NCBI GenBank assembly: GCA_022559845.1
Contig: CM040120.1
Coordinates: 164,716,334 to 164,780,333, forward strand
From: Amorphophallus konjac
Taxonomy: Eukaryota; Streptophyta; Magnoliopsida; Alismatales; Araceae
Reading direction: 5' to 3'
Length of the DNA stretch: 64,000 nucleotides
Shown piece by piece: positions 1 through 11,521 of this stretch. How positions within the stretch are numbered: the first letter of the stretch is position 1; each line of letters starts with the position of its first letter. The notes below the pieces were generated by a model. That model saw nothing but the letters and a program-made list of their open reading frames with translations. It was not told the DNA's origin and ran no database searches. The translations under genes and the position numbers were made by a program.

Positions 1-1
1 T

Positions 2-1000
2 GTTGACCCTGCTGTTGGTAAAGACTTAGTGCCTCAAGGTGGTCGTGGTCAAGTTTTGAAGGAGTTTCTTCTTTTCCACCCACCGACATATGAAGGACAA
101 GCTGATCCAGATGCGGCGAGGGTTTGGCTGGATGTGACGGAGCGTGTATTCCGTTCTATGGAATGCACCGAAGATGAGAAGGTAATGTAAGCTACGTTCC
201 AGTTGCAGGGGGCAGCACTCGCGTGGTGGACCACGGAGTGGGATGTGACCTTCAAGTCCCATCCTCTTCAACAAATCTCATGGAAGGAGTTTGTGACCTC
301 ATTTGAGAGTACTTATAGTCCGGCCTATCTCAGAATGGACAAAATGCATCAGTTCATGGAGTTGGCGCAGGGCGAGATGTTAGTATTGCAATATCGGAAT
401 AAATTAATGGAATTGGGTTGGTATGCTCCTCATATTCTTGCTGATGAAGGGCTGAAGACTGAGCAATTCTTGCGTGGTTTGAAGCCGGAGCTGAGATAGC
501 CTCTAATTGCAACTAGGGTGGCAGAGTTAGATTTGGCATATCAGGCAGCAGCAGCTTTAGAACTTGATATGGCAATATCTCGAGGGCGAACCCAAGTGGA
601 GCTAGTGCAGCATACTGTGCAGCAGCAGCAGGCTACTAGTTTACCAGGTGTCACGGGGGTACCATCTTCTGTTCCTTCTGCCAGTGGTACTACCTCCAAA
701 TCTAAATTCAAGCGGATGTTCAGAAATTCCAAGAAGCAGTATGATAAGGAAGCTTCCTCTGGTACTGTGCAACAAGCGGTACCTACTTCTTTTTAGCGAT
801 AGGGATCAGTGGCTAGTCAGCCGAGACCATGTCTGAGGTGTGGCGGTAATCATTTATGGCGACCATGCTCGATGCCCATGGTGTGTTTCAAGTGCGATGA
901 GGCCGAAGCAGCCTATTACTTTTTCACAGCCACAACAATTTAGACCTCCACCTCCACCACCATCACAGTCACATCAATATTCACAGGCGTCTATATCATC
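2..1000 (+). pseudogene. Element A Gag, with zinc knuckle
   Basis: Reading frame 2 gives a Gypsy Gag: the capsid-like block around 203-499 contains ALAWW and WKEF...FESTY, typical of plant chromovirus Gag, followed by a Gln-rich stretch. A CX2CX3HX4C zinc knuckle lies at 830-868 (C, C, H, C all present), and a second one starts with CFKCDE near 885 but is broken. Stops interrupt at about 188 (TAA), 497 (TAG) and 794 (TAG). Gag would form the particle and bind the element RNA. The true start codon is left of the window, so the N-terminus is missing. Non-functional by sequence. Confidence 0.85.
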
Positions 1001-1045
1001 GTCGTAGCAGTCAACGGCAGGCGGAAAGAAACAGAAAGGGAGAGT

Positions 1046-1570
1046 CATGCATATGACTCGTTCTGAAGCAGTGGCGTCTCATCTTATGGAAGGTACCATT
1101 ATGATTTATGGGCCTGCAGCTCATGTTTTTTTGACTCGGGTGCTTCTCATTCATTTATTTCTGAAGATTTTGTTGCCTGTATTGAGGAGTCGACATCAGA
1201 GATGTCTTGTGAGTTACTTGTTGAATTGCCTTCTGGGGAGTTCATGTTTACGCCTTTCTGTCTTGATGAGACTCCTATAGTGATTGGGAATTAGCAGTTG
1301 CCAGCTAGGCTATATGCGTTGAAGCTGGTATATTATGATGTTATTCTGGGCATGGATTGGTTAAAAAATTATGGAGCCGTGGTTGATTGTAAATCCAAGA
1401 AAGTTTATTTTCAGCCATCTGGGAAGGCATCATTCTATTTTCAAGGTATTTGATCTCGTTCTTCTCGCTTGTTTATTTCTGCTATTAGAGCCTGTAGATT
1501 GCTTAATGTAGGTTGTCAGGGATTCTTTGCTTCCGTGGTTACTGTTGAGGCACCACAATAGGAGATAAAT
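1046..1570 (+). pseudogene. Element A aspartic protease
   Basis: Downstream of the zinc knuckle, a translation with one frame change near 1127 (a T run, probably one base lost) gives the retropepsin signature D-S-G-A-S-H-S-F-I-S, followed further on by the conserved stretch DVILGMDWL near 1345. That pair of motifs defines the Gypsy protease that cuts Gag-Pol. The frame is broken by a TAG at about 1293 and a TGA at about 1452. It sits between Gag and RT, the normal order. Confidence 0.75.
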
Positions 1571-2960
1571 GATGTTCATGTGGTTTGTGAATTTCCTGAT
1601 GTGTTTCCTGATGAGTTACCAGGCTTACCCCCATAGCGAGAGATTGAGATGGTGATTGAACTAATTCCAGGTACGGCACCTTTAGCAAAGGCACCTTACC
1701 GTTTGGCTCCTGCAGAGTTGAAAGAATTGAGAGCACAGTTGTCAGAACTGCTGGAAAAATGCTATATCCATCCTAGCTTTTCTCCATGGGGTGCTCCTGT
1801 GTTGTTTGTGAAGAAGAAAGATGGAAGCCTGAGGATATGTATTGATTACAGGCAATTAAATCAGGTGACTGTCAAGAATAATTATCCTTTACCTAGGATT
1901 GATGATTTATTTGACCAACTTCAGTCGACAAGTGTCTTTTCACGGATTGATCTTTGATCTGGTTATTACCAATTGAGGATTCAGGAATCTGATGTGGAGA
2001 AGACTACCTTTAGTACGAGGTATGGTCATTATGAATTTTTGGTTATGCCATTTGGGCTAACCAATGCTCCAGCAGCTTTTATGGACCTCATGCATCGTGT
2101 GTTTCGCCCATATTTGGACCAGTTTGTGGTGATCTTTGTAGATGATATTTTGGTCTATTCTGCCTCTGAGGAAGAACATGTTCAGCATCTTCGGATAGTA
2201 TTACAGACTCTGCGAGAACACGAGCTCTATCCTAAATTTAGCATATGTGAGTTTTGGCTTCGGAAAATTCATTTTCTAGGCCACGTGATTTCTGGCGATG
2301 GAGTGGCAGTTGATCCTATCAAGATTGAAGCTGTTCTACAATGGCAAGCCCTAAGACTGTGACAGAGATCAAAAGCTTTCTAGGTCTTGCTAGTTATTAC
2401 AGAAGATTTATTCAAGATTTTGCACGGATTGCCGCACTAATGATCAAGTTGACTCGCAAAGATGTGCCTTTTGGGTGGTCGGATAAGTGTGAACAGAGCT
2501 TCAATGAATTGAAAAGGCTGCTCATCACTTCGCTAGTGCTTGTTTTGCCTTCTGGCTCGGGTGGCTTCGTTGTGTGTACAGATGCTTCTCGAGTAGGTTT
2601 GGGTGCAGTGCTTATAAAACATGGCACAGTTGTGGCATATGCGTCCCGTCAATTAAAGCAACAGGAAGAAAATTATCCTACTTATGATTTGGAGCTGGCA
2701 GCGGTGATATTTACATTAAAAATCTGGCGACACTACTTGTATGGTGAGAAGTTTGAGATCTTTATAGATCATCAAAGCTTGAAATATGTATTTTCGCATA
2801 AGGATTTAAATCTTCGTCAGCGTAGGTGGATGGAGTATATGAAAGACTATGATTTTACACTGTCTTATCAACCTGGCAAGATGAATGTGGTGGCTGATGC
2901 ACTGAGCAGGAAAGTGCAGGTTAGTCATTTAATGATTCGTGAATGGAAGTTGTGGGAACA
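1571..2960 (+). pseudogene. Element A reverse transcriptase and RNase H
   Basis: Reverse transcriptase is recognisable from the entry motif FPDVFPDELPGLPP through [16 protein letters not shown], the substrate-binding block [12 protein letters not shown] and the catalytic FVDD at about 2135-2146. A stop (TGA 1955-1957) replaces the conserved Arg of IDLRSGY, consistent with CGA to TGA deamination. A frameshift near 2340-2350 moves the frame from 2 to 1. RNase H follows, with [13 protein letters not shown] near 2575 and the DHQSLKYVF and VADALSR blocks to about 2915. Family length is about normal. Broken by at least one stop and one frameshift. Confidence 0.9.
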
Positions 2961-3149
2961 GTTTCCTTGTCAGACATTCAGATTGCAAATTCCCCATGAT
3001 CCGATGTTAGTCGTGTTTGCTAGTCTAGTGATGACTCCAACTATTTACCAGCAGATCAGGGAGGCACAACATGTAGATTATGAGTTGTCTTGTATTGTGT
3101 TAATGCCAGATGTGGAGTTTGGTGATGATTCTGTGGTTCGATTCAGAGG

Positions 3150-4401
3150 GAGGCTTTATGTTCCAGTTGGTGATTCATTAAGGAATATTATTTTGCGTGA
3201 GGCACATGGATCTCGCTATGTCATTCATCCCGGCATCACGAAAATGTATCACAATGTGAAAAGGCAATTCTGGTGGCCAGGTATGAAGAAAGATGTAGCT
3301 GATTTTGTGTCTAAATGTTTGACATGTCAACAGGTTAAAGTCGAGAATCAAAAGCCAGGAGGAATGCTTCAACCCTTAGAGATTCCAATGTGGAAATGAG
3401 ATCACATCACTACTGATTTTATTATGGATTTGCCTCGCACTTCTTAAGGTTATGATGGTATTTGGCTGCTAGTTGATCGTCTGACTAAGACAGTGAGAAT
3501 GTTAGTGATCAAGGTAACGTGGAATGTTCAGAAATTGGCAGAAGTATATGTTGAAAAGATTGTGCCGTTGCATGGAATCTCAATATCTATTGTGTCAGAT
3601 CGTGACCCGCGTTTTACTTCTGGCTTATGGCAGAGCTTTTAAAATGCGTTGGGCACAGAATTGGCATTCAGTTCAGTGTATCATCCTCAATCTGATGGGC
3701 AGTCCGAGAGGACTATTCGGACATTAGAAGATATGTTGTGATCGTGTTGTTTAGATTGGCAGGGTTCATGGAGTCAACACTTGCCATTGGTGGAATTCTC
3801 ATATAATAACAGTTATCATTCCAGTATTGAGATGGCTCCGTATGAAGCTTTGTATAGGTGTCCTTGTCGTACACCATTGGACTGGTTTGAGAATGGTGAC
3901 CGACTATTGATAGGACCAGATATGATTCAGCAATGTGTTGATGTGGTGCGCCTGATCAGACAGAAAATGTTGATAGCTCAAAGTTGACAGAAAAGCTATA
4001 CGGATCGGCGTAGAAGACCATTACAGTTTGAGCCTGGAGATTCTATTTTTGTGAAGATATCTCTGATGAAAGGTGCGATGAGGTTTGGGAAGCATGGAAA
4101 GCTTAGTCCCCGATATATTGGTCCATTTCCTATTCTAGAACGTGTGGGCCAAGTGGCGTATCGACTTCAATTGCCATCGACGATGCAAGCAATCCAAGAT
4201 GTGTTTCATGTTTCTCAGCTAAGAAAGTATATTCCTGATGCATCTCACGTGTTAGATGATTCACTATGGCCTGAGGTGACAGTGGATTTATCCACGCCAG
4301 AGTTTTCAGTATGGATTCATGATCATCGTGAACAACGACTGAGGAATAAGGTGATCCCTCTGGTAAAGGTAGTATGGCAGCGTCACTCGGGTAATGAAGC
4401 T
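3150..4401 (+). pseudogene. Element A integrase with chromodomain-like tail (first part)
   Basis: The zinc-binding module is visible as H...H ([10 protein letters not shown]) and CLTCQQVK at about 3200-3335. The core follows, with DFIMDLP, IVSDRDPRF (second Asp near 3600) and [11 protein letters not shown] (Glu) in changing frames. The C-terminal part at 4051-4401 contains GKLSPRYIGPFPILERVG and the Tekay-like tail HREQRLRNKVIPLVKV. Several stops and frameshifts are present (for example near 3397, 3446, 3640 and 3740). The frame is cut after the codons for GNEA by the LTR of element B and is completed at 19496. Confidence 0.88.
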
Positions 4402-5124
4402 TGAAGAGGGGCAATCTCGCGCTACTCCTGAGCGGGGAGGAAGATGACCACGTATCCTTGAAGTATGAACTGCAAGAAGGGAAACAAGTCAGAGGTTCCC
4501 AGGGATAGATCCCCGGGGAAGACCCTCCGATGCTTAAGTCAGCAAATGTAGTAGAGCACTGGTGCGAAGGGAATAGTTAGGAGGAAGATGGGAACATGAG
4601 ATCCCTCTCCACCAAGAGGTGAAGTGGTTCCTGCTCAGGGTTCTTGGCTTACCTTCTCTTAGGAGGGTTATTCCAGTTTAAATAATGGCTCGTTGAGTAA
4701 ATGATCCTTGTAAGGTGAGGAGTTTTAAGGGGGGTTATGTCCTCCTTTCGGGCTCTTTATAGCATGCGGACTCCTGATCTCCCCTATCCCCTTGAGCTCC
4801 CAGCTTTTAAGAGACACGTAACGGCCGTACAGATAAGTTTCCATCAGTTGGCCCGAGCATGAGGCACTGGCTCAGGAGATGTCTTCTCGAGCGATGAGTG
4901 CGTGGTCTGGGCAGAGAGTACGGGGCTCCGATGGGGCTCTCCTGATCAAATTGATGCACGGACTTCCCAACCTGAAGGCCACCTAGGAAGTGCTTGTTCC
5001 GAGTGAGTTATTAGACTTATCTTTAGTAGGCCCAGTGGCTATCACTTTAAGGAGCTGGGCCTCATTGGGTCGGGTCAGACCTCGTTTGGCCTCTCCATAT
5101 GGGTGATTATATTTCCCCTCTCCA
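4402..5124 (-). repeat. Element B 3' LTR
   Basis: This 723 bp stretch matches 18773-19490 (718 bp) along its full length with scattered substitutions. Read on the minus strand it begins TGGAGAGGGG and ends CGCCCCTCTTCA-like, with TG and CA termini. Because the coding strand is minus, this left copy is the 3' LTR. It abuts the polypurine tract at 5125-5144. Confidence 0.93.
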
Positions 5125-5144
5125 CTTGTCCCTCTCCTACTCCC
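5125..5144 (-). other. Element B polypurine tract
   Basis: On the minus strand this reads GGGAGTAGGAGAGGGACAAG and directly precedes the TG of the 3' LTR. It is the expected primer for plus-strand DNA synthesis. Confidence 0.75.
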
Positions 5145-5369
5145 GAGCCAAAATTAGGCTCGACTGAGTAGCATTTGGGCTGGACTTTTCATGGCTCTAG
5201 TTGGGTGGAGATCTCTCTCTTGCAGGGGCCACATGATGCGGCTTGTCCTGAAAATATGCCTGTCATGATGAGTAAAAGAAGGCCCCTCCTCGGGAGATCA
5301 GAACGCCGCACCGCCTCCGACTAGGGGTTATAAGCATTGCGCGTTATTTGCGTCCCTTTATCTCCGGGG

Positions 5370-5402
5370 TTTAGGGTTTTGCCATCCTTTTCATTTATAT
5401 AG
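5370..5402 (+). promoter_or_regulatory. TATA-like promoter and telo-box before the antisense ORF of B
   Basis: TTTATATAG at 5394-5402 lies about 165 bases before the ATG at 5567, in plus orientation. A telo-box-like TTTAGGGTTTT lies at about 5371-5381, just upstream. Both are outside the LTR and point toward the antisense ORF, so they could drive it independently. Sequence pattern only. Confidence 0.45.
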
Positions 5403-5943
5403 GGGGGCTCATGCACCGTGAGAGTAGTTCGGAGGAGTGGAGAATCGCAGCGGCTTTCGCGGAGCAAGAAGAGATTACCGCGGCAGTGATCCATCAGCTT
5501 CCTTCCCCTCTGGGGTTCTCTGGTTCAGAGCTTTCCCCACCTTCTTCCAGTTCATCCATCTGTTAAATGGCGGACCAAAATCTTGAGGCCGAGGGGTGGC
5601 AGAAAGAACATACCCCAAGGGTTTTCTTGGTACAATCGGAGCCTCTCCGCAGCGAGTTGGGGGAGGCTGAGGTGTAGCGACTGGAGAACCAGTATGGGCT
5701 GCCTTGGCGATTCCAGTTCCTCACGCCTGAGCCTCATGAGTCTAGTCTGGCCACTCACTCTGTCCTCTTTTGTTCCATCCTCCTAGCCTGGAAGTGTGGC
5801 TTTCGCCTGCCCCTTCATTCCTTTGTCGCAGAGTTGCTTCGTTTCTACCAACTGGCTCCTATCTAGCTGGTCTCCAACTCTTATACCCTCATCTTCTCCT
5901 TTATTTTTCTTTGTGGCCAGTGTGGGGTGAGCACCTTGCTGGA

Positions 5944-6206
5944 CCTGTTCCATTATTTTTTGGAGCTGAAGGAGAATCCTCATGCGGGGAAAGGCTTCTT
6001 CTTCATCCAGGCGAAACGGAACAGGAGTTGCGTGTCCTTTTCCGTGAAGGACTCCTCTCACAAAGGGTGGAAGACCCAATATTTCTGGGTGGGTGCATCG
6101 GCGGTCGGTGTGGTCTGGAATTTCATGACGGCTCCCAACTTTCACGAAGAAGAAGCCTTTCCCCGCATGAGAATTCTCCTTCAACTCAAAAAAATAATGG
6201 AACAGG
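5944..6206. repeat. 60 bp inverted repeat in the antisense ORF
   Basis: The arm 5944-6004 (containing CATGCGGGGAAAGGCTTC) recurs in inverted form at 6147-6206 with a few mismatches. The segment between the arms (from 6018) is also repeated directly from 6199, the second copy being split by solo LTR C. The layout is X-Y-inverted X-Y. Confidence 0.88.
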
Positions 6207-6250
6207 AGTTGCGTGTCCTTTTCCGTGAAGGACTCCTCTCACAAAGGGTG

Positions 6251-7033
6251 TGGAGAGGGGGATTTCCGTAGCCCACCACAAAGGCAGCCCAAGAAGACCC
6301 ACACGGTCCAACTAGGCGAGCCCGCCCGAGTGATAGCCCGCTGGGCCCACTCAGGGAAGAAAAGCCCAATAAATAAAGACTCGAGGAACCAACTCTCCCC
6401 GGCGGCCTTCTAGGCTCGAAGGGCCCGAGACAGCGGTCAGGTCCCAAGGAAGGTCCGGTCTAAAAGCCCTCTCCTCACCCGAGGGAGACAGGCTCCAGCC
6501 GACCTATCCGACCCCACCTTCACCGGGCCATCGCTCAGACCAGAGCTAGCCTCCCCGAAGCTCGGTAAGACCGTTTGATTAATCCGTAGGTACGGCCGTT
6601 CAGAGTCCTCCGCCGACGGGAGAGTCAGGGGTGCCGCCGGACTCCAAGGGGATAACGTCCCCACGATCCGGCCATAAAAGCCCCCGCTGAAGACGTAACT
6701 CCCGCCGGGAAGCCCTCAGCTCACCGGACTCTTAAAAGGCGATGCACTATTTAAGCAAGGGATACCCTCCGGAAGATGGTAAGATGAACTAGGCATTCAC
6801 ATACCCTAAGCTCCTGAGCACGATTCGCTTCACCCTTTGGTGGAGAGGATTCTCGCGCATCAGCTCTCTCCTCCCCCCATTATCGCTTCCACCATCGCTC
6901 TACTGACTTAGCCATCGGAGGGTTTGCCCCAGGGAGATCCCCTGGGCCCTCTGACACGTTTCCCTCTCTTGCAGATTCATCTTCTGGTGATCCACAGCCC
7001 GCTCAGGACCCAGCGCGAGATTCCGCCTCTTCA
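6251..7033 (+). mobile_element. Solo LTR C (Tat-like family), inserted in the antisense ORF of B
   Basis: It starts TGGAGAGGGGG and ends CCTCTTCA, with a perfect 5 bp duplication GGGTG at 6246-6250 and 7034-7038. The intact target, AAAGGGTGGAAGACC, survives in the duplicated copy at 6062-6076, which proves the insertion site. A TATTTAAG box near 6750 and a CTGACTTAGCCATCGG block near 6903 suggest plus orientation and a promoter/R/U5 layout. Its first bases resemble the LTR start of B, so a related family is likely. No internal domain is present, so it is a solo LTR. Confidence 0.88.
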
Positions 7034-8883
7034 GGGTGGAAGACCCAATATTTCTAGGTGGGTGCATCGGCGGTCGGTGTGGTCTGGAATTTCACGACGG
7101 CTCCCAACTTTCACCCGAACATTCCCCCAAAGCAAACGGAGGTCCCCATGGAGGTGGAGAGGGATCCTGCTATCCTTCTCCAGAATCGCCGGCCAACTGC
7201 TGAGTTGGTGACCTCGTCCAACATCGAGGAGTATCTTTCTCGAGCACTGCTGTCGACAGGTGAGGATCTCAGGGACTTGTTCTCTTTTTTGTAGAATAAG
7301 TGCCTTCCTTCTTTCAATTTGCTCTTCTTCGTTCAGACCAGAGGCGAGCGGTTGAGGATGAGGCACTGCCATCCGAGTTGGGGATCATCGACGGGGATGA
7401 TACGTCGGCTCCTAGCGATCCCCGAGCTTTTGAGGGTTCTTCCCGTGCCCGAGATAAAGGCAAGCGGGTCACCCGGGATGACGCTTCCTAGCGCCAGGGG
7501 GTCAAGCGTAAGGATCCCATGGAGAAGCTGTTGGGGGCTTCATTGCAGGCTTTGTCTACCGAGAAGAAATGGGCGAGGAAGGCAGAGGTCGCCCGCCCGA
7601 CCGAAGAGGCTTCTCTGCCGGCTCTCCCTTCTATAGAGTAGGAAGGGGCCAACAACAGTGGGGCCACGGCCAATGTCGGGGCGCCAAGCGAAGCAGAGGG
7701 GGCGCCAGACGGAGGAGCCCAGTCTAAGCCGGTTGAGGCTGGAGGGTCGCAGGCTGAAGCGACTCAATCACAGCCGACTGAGGCCGGGGAGGTACGTGGC
7801 GGGGCTGCTCATCCTGAGCCAACCGATGGGGCCCCCAAGATGGGGTTGCTCGGGGGAGGTGCCCCAATCCCATCTGCTCCGGAGAAGGTTTCCCCTCCCT
7901 CGGCCAGTGCCTTTAGCGTCTGGGCCTCTTTATACCAGACGTGCCATTCCATAGCTTCAGGAGCCTTGTGAGAAAAACTCCGGAAGGGTCCCCACTCCAC
8001 GCTTTTCGAGCAACTTATGGAAGGTGGGCTGGTCTTGACCCAGCTTGGAGCCGAGGCAGTGGATGCATACACTCGGGTGGAGTCGGAGTGGGAGACTCTT
8101 TCATGGGCCTGTGGTGCGCTCGATCGGAAGGTCGAGCGTTTGACCCTCGATCTTCAAGACCTTTGTTAGGAGGTGGCCCCGCTCCGAGCACAGGTGTAGT
8201 TGAGCCAGGCGGAGGCTCGGTCATTAGCGGAGCAGCTGGCCCAGGCCCGTCGTATGGTCGGTCGGAAGAATGAGCCCCTTGATGCAGAGCATAGGATTTA
8301 GGTCAAGCGTGGTGAGCAATGAAAGGCCGAGCGGGAGGTGCTCGAGGGCTGAGTTCGGGGGGCCGAGGATGCGCGGACCGAGGTCGAGAGGAAGCTGTCC
8401 GAGTCGGAACAGAGGATAGCCAAGCTTGAGGGGAAGGCGGAGCTGGCCGGGGTGGAAGCGCTCGAGCAACATAAATGCTCAGAGGCTTACCACGTGGCTC
8501 TTCTTCAGGCTACCTTCCCTTATTATGAGTCGGGCTATCGTCGGGGCCTTCAGAAGGGCTTCTCCCAGGGCTTCAATCGGGCCATCAAAGAGGTTGAGGC
8601 CCAAGCGAATGGGCTCGTTTTTCCTTCTGGGCAACGTTATGACTCAGACTGGGGCTCTACCGACTCTTCCCACTATATGTCGAGAGAAGAGAGGGGTCGG
8701 GAGTCCTCGAGATCGTCTGAGCGATTGACAACTTCAACAGTCTCGGGAGGGCACGCGACCGAAACAGTTCCCACGCAGGTGGGGTCAGTGCCTGGGTCAG
8801 CCGTCGCCGAGAATACTGGGGGCAGATCATCTGGTGCTGAGGGGCCCTTGTCTACCGAGTCTAGAGATGGGCCCGAGGCCTGA

Positions 8884-9954
8884 TGTACAAGCTTTTCCTT
8901 TCTTTTCCCTTTTGTAGCCGTGCAAGACCTTTTTGCTTTTTGGAAAGTATAGTAGCGGCAATATTAAGTGATGAATTGATTATTTCTTACCACTTTGGTG
9001 TGATTTGACTGCCGTATCCGTAGTTGTTGGGTAAGGCACCGATTTTCTCTGTAGATATCGCGCGTGCCGATCTATCAGATAACTGACATGGCACTGGCAC
9101 CTTTCCACTTTTCCATGCCGCTGTAAATGACTTGCCACTTCGCGCGTCCCGCTGAGGGGACTGTTAGGAAATGAGGTAACCGTCTCAGGGAAGGCTCCTT
9201 TTAGCGTGTTTTTAAGGGGAGAGTCATTTAAGGTAATCAGCTCCCCCTTCGGCCTATAAAATGTCCGAGGGGCGTCTCCTCCTTCTTCCATCACTTAAGG
9301 CCATCCCTGACGGTTTCTCCTTCTTCTCTTTCCGTGAAGCGTTGTGCTGTCGATCTCAGCGGAGCATGGAGAGCGCTTCGGAACATGACGATGCAGACGA
9401 CAGTAGGAGGGAGGCTCCTGCTATTTCAGTTTGGAAAAGGGTTCGACAGTCGGGGGTCAGTTTGGGAGAGGGTTCGATATGCGGGAGCATGTCGCCTTCC
9501 TATCCCTGACCCGCCGACGCCATCCTTGGGGGAAGGGGAAGCTCTTTAAGCTTCCTCCTTTCTGGTCACCCAGCCCCTCCTTTCTTTCCGCCGTCGACCC
9601 CATCACTAAGAACCCCAGCTCTCTCAAGCTTCCTCTTCATTTGTCTTGGGTCGACTTCTTTCTTTTTATTTTTTTTGTTTCCCCTCTTTTCATCTTTTCT
9701 CCGAGCTTCTCGAGCCAACGAGGCCGGCTATCCCTTATCCGAGCCAGTTTCCGCACAAGGGAGAGTCAGTGGCTGGACGTAGGAGTCCCTACCGGGTTGG
9801 CCGAGCGTTTTTCTCGTGTCATAGTACCAGTGGATGATTTTTTTGTTGTACATGATATTGTATTGGCTGCGGCCTACTTGATGTACACCAGAGTTTAATG
9901 AAAAGAGAAGAATATTTTTTCCACTTTGCTTACATGTGTGTGCTTGCCATATGA
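8884..9954. other. Spacer between the convergent pol and antisense ORF of B
   Basis: About 1.07 kb without a credible gene. A CTATAAAATG box near 9254 on the plus strand is TATA-like but no supported ORF follows. A pyrimidine-rich stretch lies at about 9640-9710. It contains the 3' ends of both convergent transcripts. The short ORFs here look random. Confidence 0.5.
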
Positions 9955-10777
9955 TCAAAAGTAGAATTTACGAAGTGTAGTCGCGTTCCATGTCCGAGGC
10001 ATGGGTGTTCCTTCCATGGTGGACAGTCGATACGCCCCTTTCCCGAGTGTCTCGACCACTCGGTAGGGGCCTTCCCAGGTAGGGGCTAGCTTCCCCGCCT
10101 CCTCCAGTGGTCGAGAGGCTTCGGCCTTTCTTAGGATGAAATCCCCTGGCTGGAAGTGTCTATCTCGGACTCTGGAGTTGTAGTATCGAGTGATGCGCCA
10201 TTGGTATTCCATTGCTCGGATCTTTGCAATCTCTCGGATCTCATACGCTAAGTCGAGTTTTTCTAGCAGTTTCTGCTTGTTTATCTCGGGTTCAAAGTGG
10301 ATGACTCGGAGAGAGGGATTGCCGACCTCCAATGGAATCACGGCTTCCGTGCCATACACCAGCTGAAAAGGTGTTTCACCGGTGGCCGTTCTCGGAGTAG
10401 TTCGGTGCGACCATAGTACGCTCGGTAGTTCCTCGAGCTAGCTTCCCTTGACCTTGTTGAACCTGGTTTTGATGCCTTTTAAGATAGTTCTGTTGGCATT
10501 CTCGACCAGTCTGTTGGCCTGAGGGTGGGCTACTGAAGTGAAGTGGTTGTGAATGTTTAGGTCGACATATTTGTCTCTGAAATAATGAGAATCAAATTGT
10601 TGACCATTATCGCTCACTATCACTCGGGGGACACCGTAATGACAAATGATCGACTTCCAAACAAAACTCCATACGACTGACTCAGTGATCCTGGTGGTGG
10701 CCTCGGCTTCGATACATTTGGTGAAGTAGTCGACGGCGATGATGGCGTACTTCTTCTGAGCCTGAGCCGTGGGGAAC
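9955..10777 (-). pseudogene. Element B integrase, core and C-terminal part
   Basis: After removal of solo LTR D, the minus strand continues with PTAQAQKKYAIIAVDYFTK, then VSDNGQQFDS (second catalytic Asp) and HPQANRLVENANRTILKG (catalytic Glu), ending with the C-terminal region (YYNSRVRDRHFQPGDFILRK, LAPTWEGPYRV) to a stop at 9955. A TAG near 10438 interrupts the frame. Integrase joins the element DNA to the chromosome; this one cannot work because D splits it and a stop is present. Confidence 0.9.
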
Positions 10778-11484
10778 TGTCACGCCTCGAGCGCGGAAGG
10801 AACCCGGGGAGAGCGTGACGAGTTTATATCAATCATTTCAATCAGAGCAAATAGAATTTCGACATCAACATAGAGTGCGCAATAAGACAAGGACTTAAAA
10901 CATAACCAAATACTGATACCATTGATAACCACCTAATCCATTAAACAATGTCACATCTCCAGGACTTAACAAGTCTAAATAGGCCCACAAGCCTTAATTT
11001 TTACAATTCTTGCAATGACATAAGTTCCAATAACAAGACTCCAAGAATAAACTAGGGACGACATGACACGATAGAGTGCAATAGCATGACACTTGTAGGT
11101 TCTACGCTCGTCACTCTTGCTCCTGCCCATCCGAGTCCGAGTCAGGGTCTGCATTACCTGAAAAGTTGGGGAAAATAACTTGATGAGCGAACGCTCAGTA
11201 GGAATTATATCTCAAGAACTAGCAATTGGTTTAAGTAATTACTTCTTCCAAAAGAAAATGCAAGTCTAGCATGCAAAACATGTAAAATAGGACGATATAG
11301 GTTTGAACATAATAACGTGAGGAAATAACATGTGCGGTTGATCCAAGATAAGGAATTTCAAGTATTCAAGATTTCAAGTATTTGAACAAGTACCGAGTAT
11401 ATCAATAAAGTTTTCATGTCATGAGATAATGGCTATTAACAAGCAAGTACTTTGTCCATTCCGGGCCACGCAAGTCAAGTCAAG

Positions 11485-11487
<3 letters not shown>

Positions 11488-11517
<30 letters not shown>
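11488..11517 (+). repeat. (GA)n microsatellite
   Basis: About 30 bases of perfect GA dinucleotide inside solo LTR D. Confidence 0.95.

Positions 11518-11521
<4 letters not shown>

Larger units (their letters stand above)
5567..8883 (+). pseudogene. Antisense ORF of element B (gypsy-type transposon domain plus coiled coil)
   Basis: The ORF is convergent with pol of B. It starts at ATG 5567 in frame 2. The region 5785-6145 resembles the plant 'putative gypsy type transposon' domain (CGFRLPLHSFVAELLRFYQL, then GFFFI and WKTQYFWVG). After a duplicated and inverted stretch and solo LTR C, it resumes near 7034. From about 7300 to 8883 the frame is 1: an acidic and Ala/Glu-rich linker, a heptad-like coiled coil at about 8200-8460 (AEQLAQARR, ERKLSESEQRIAKLEG), and a conserved-looking end (FPYYESGYRRGLQKGF). 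Stops occur near 5676, 5863, 7490, 7640 and elsewhere. Extra ORFs of this kind are known in Tat elements; their role is not known to me. Confidence 0.75.

Noticed and set aside
9250..9900. TATA-like box and following frames as a second gene in B
   Set aside because: The frames downstream are short, overlapping and without motifs; the TATA-like box alone is not enough.
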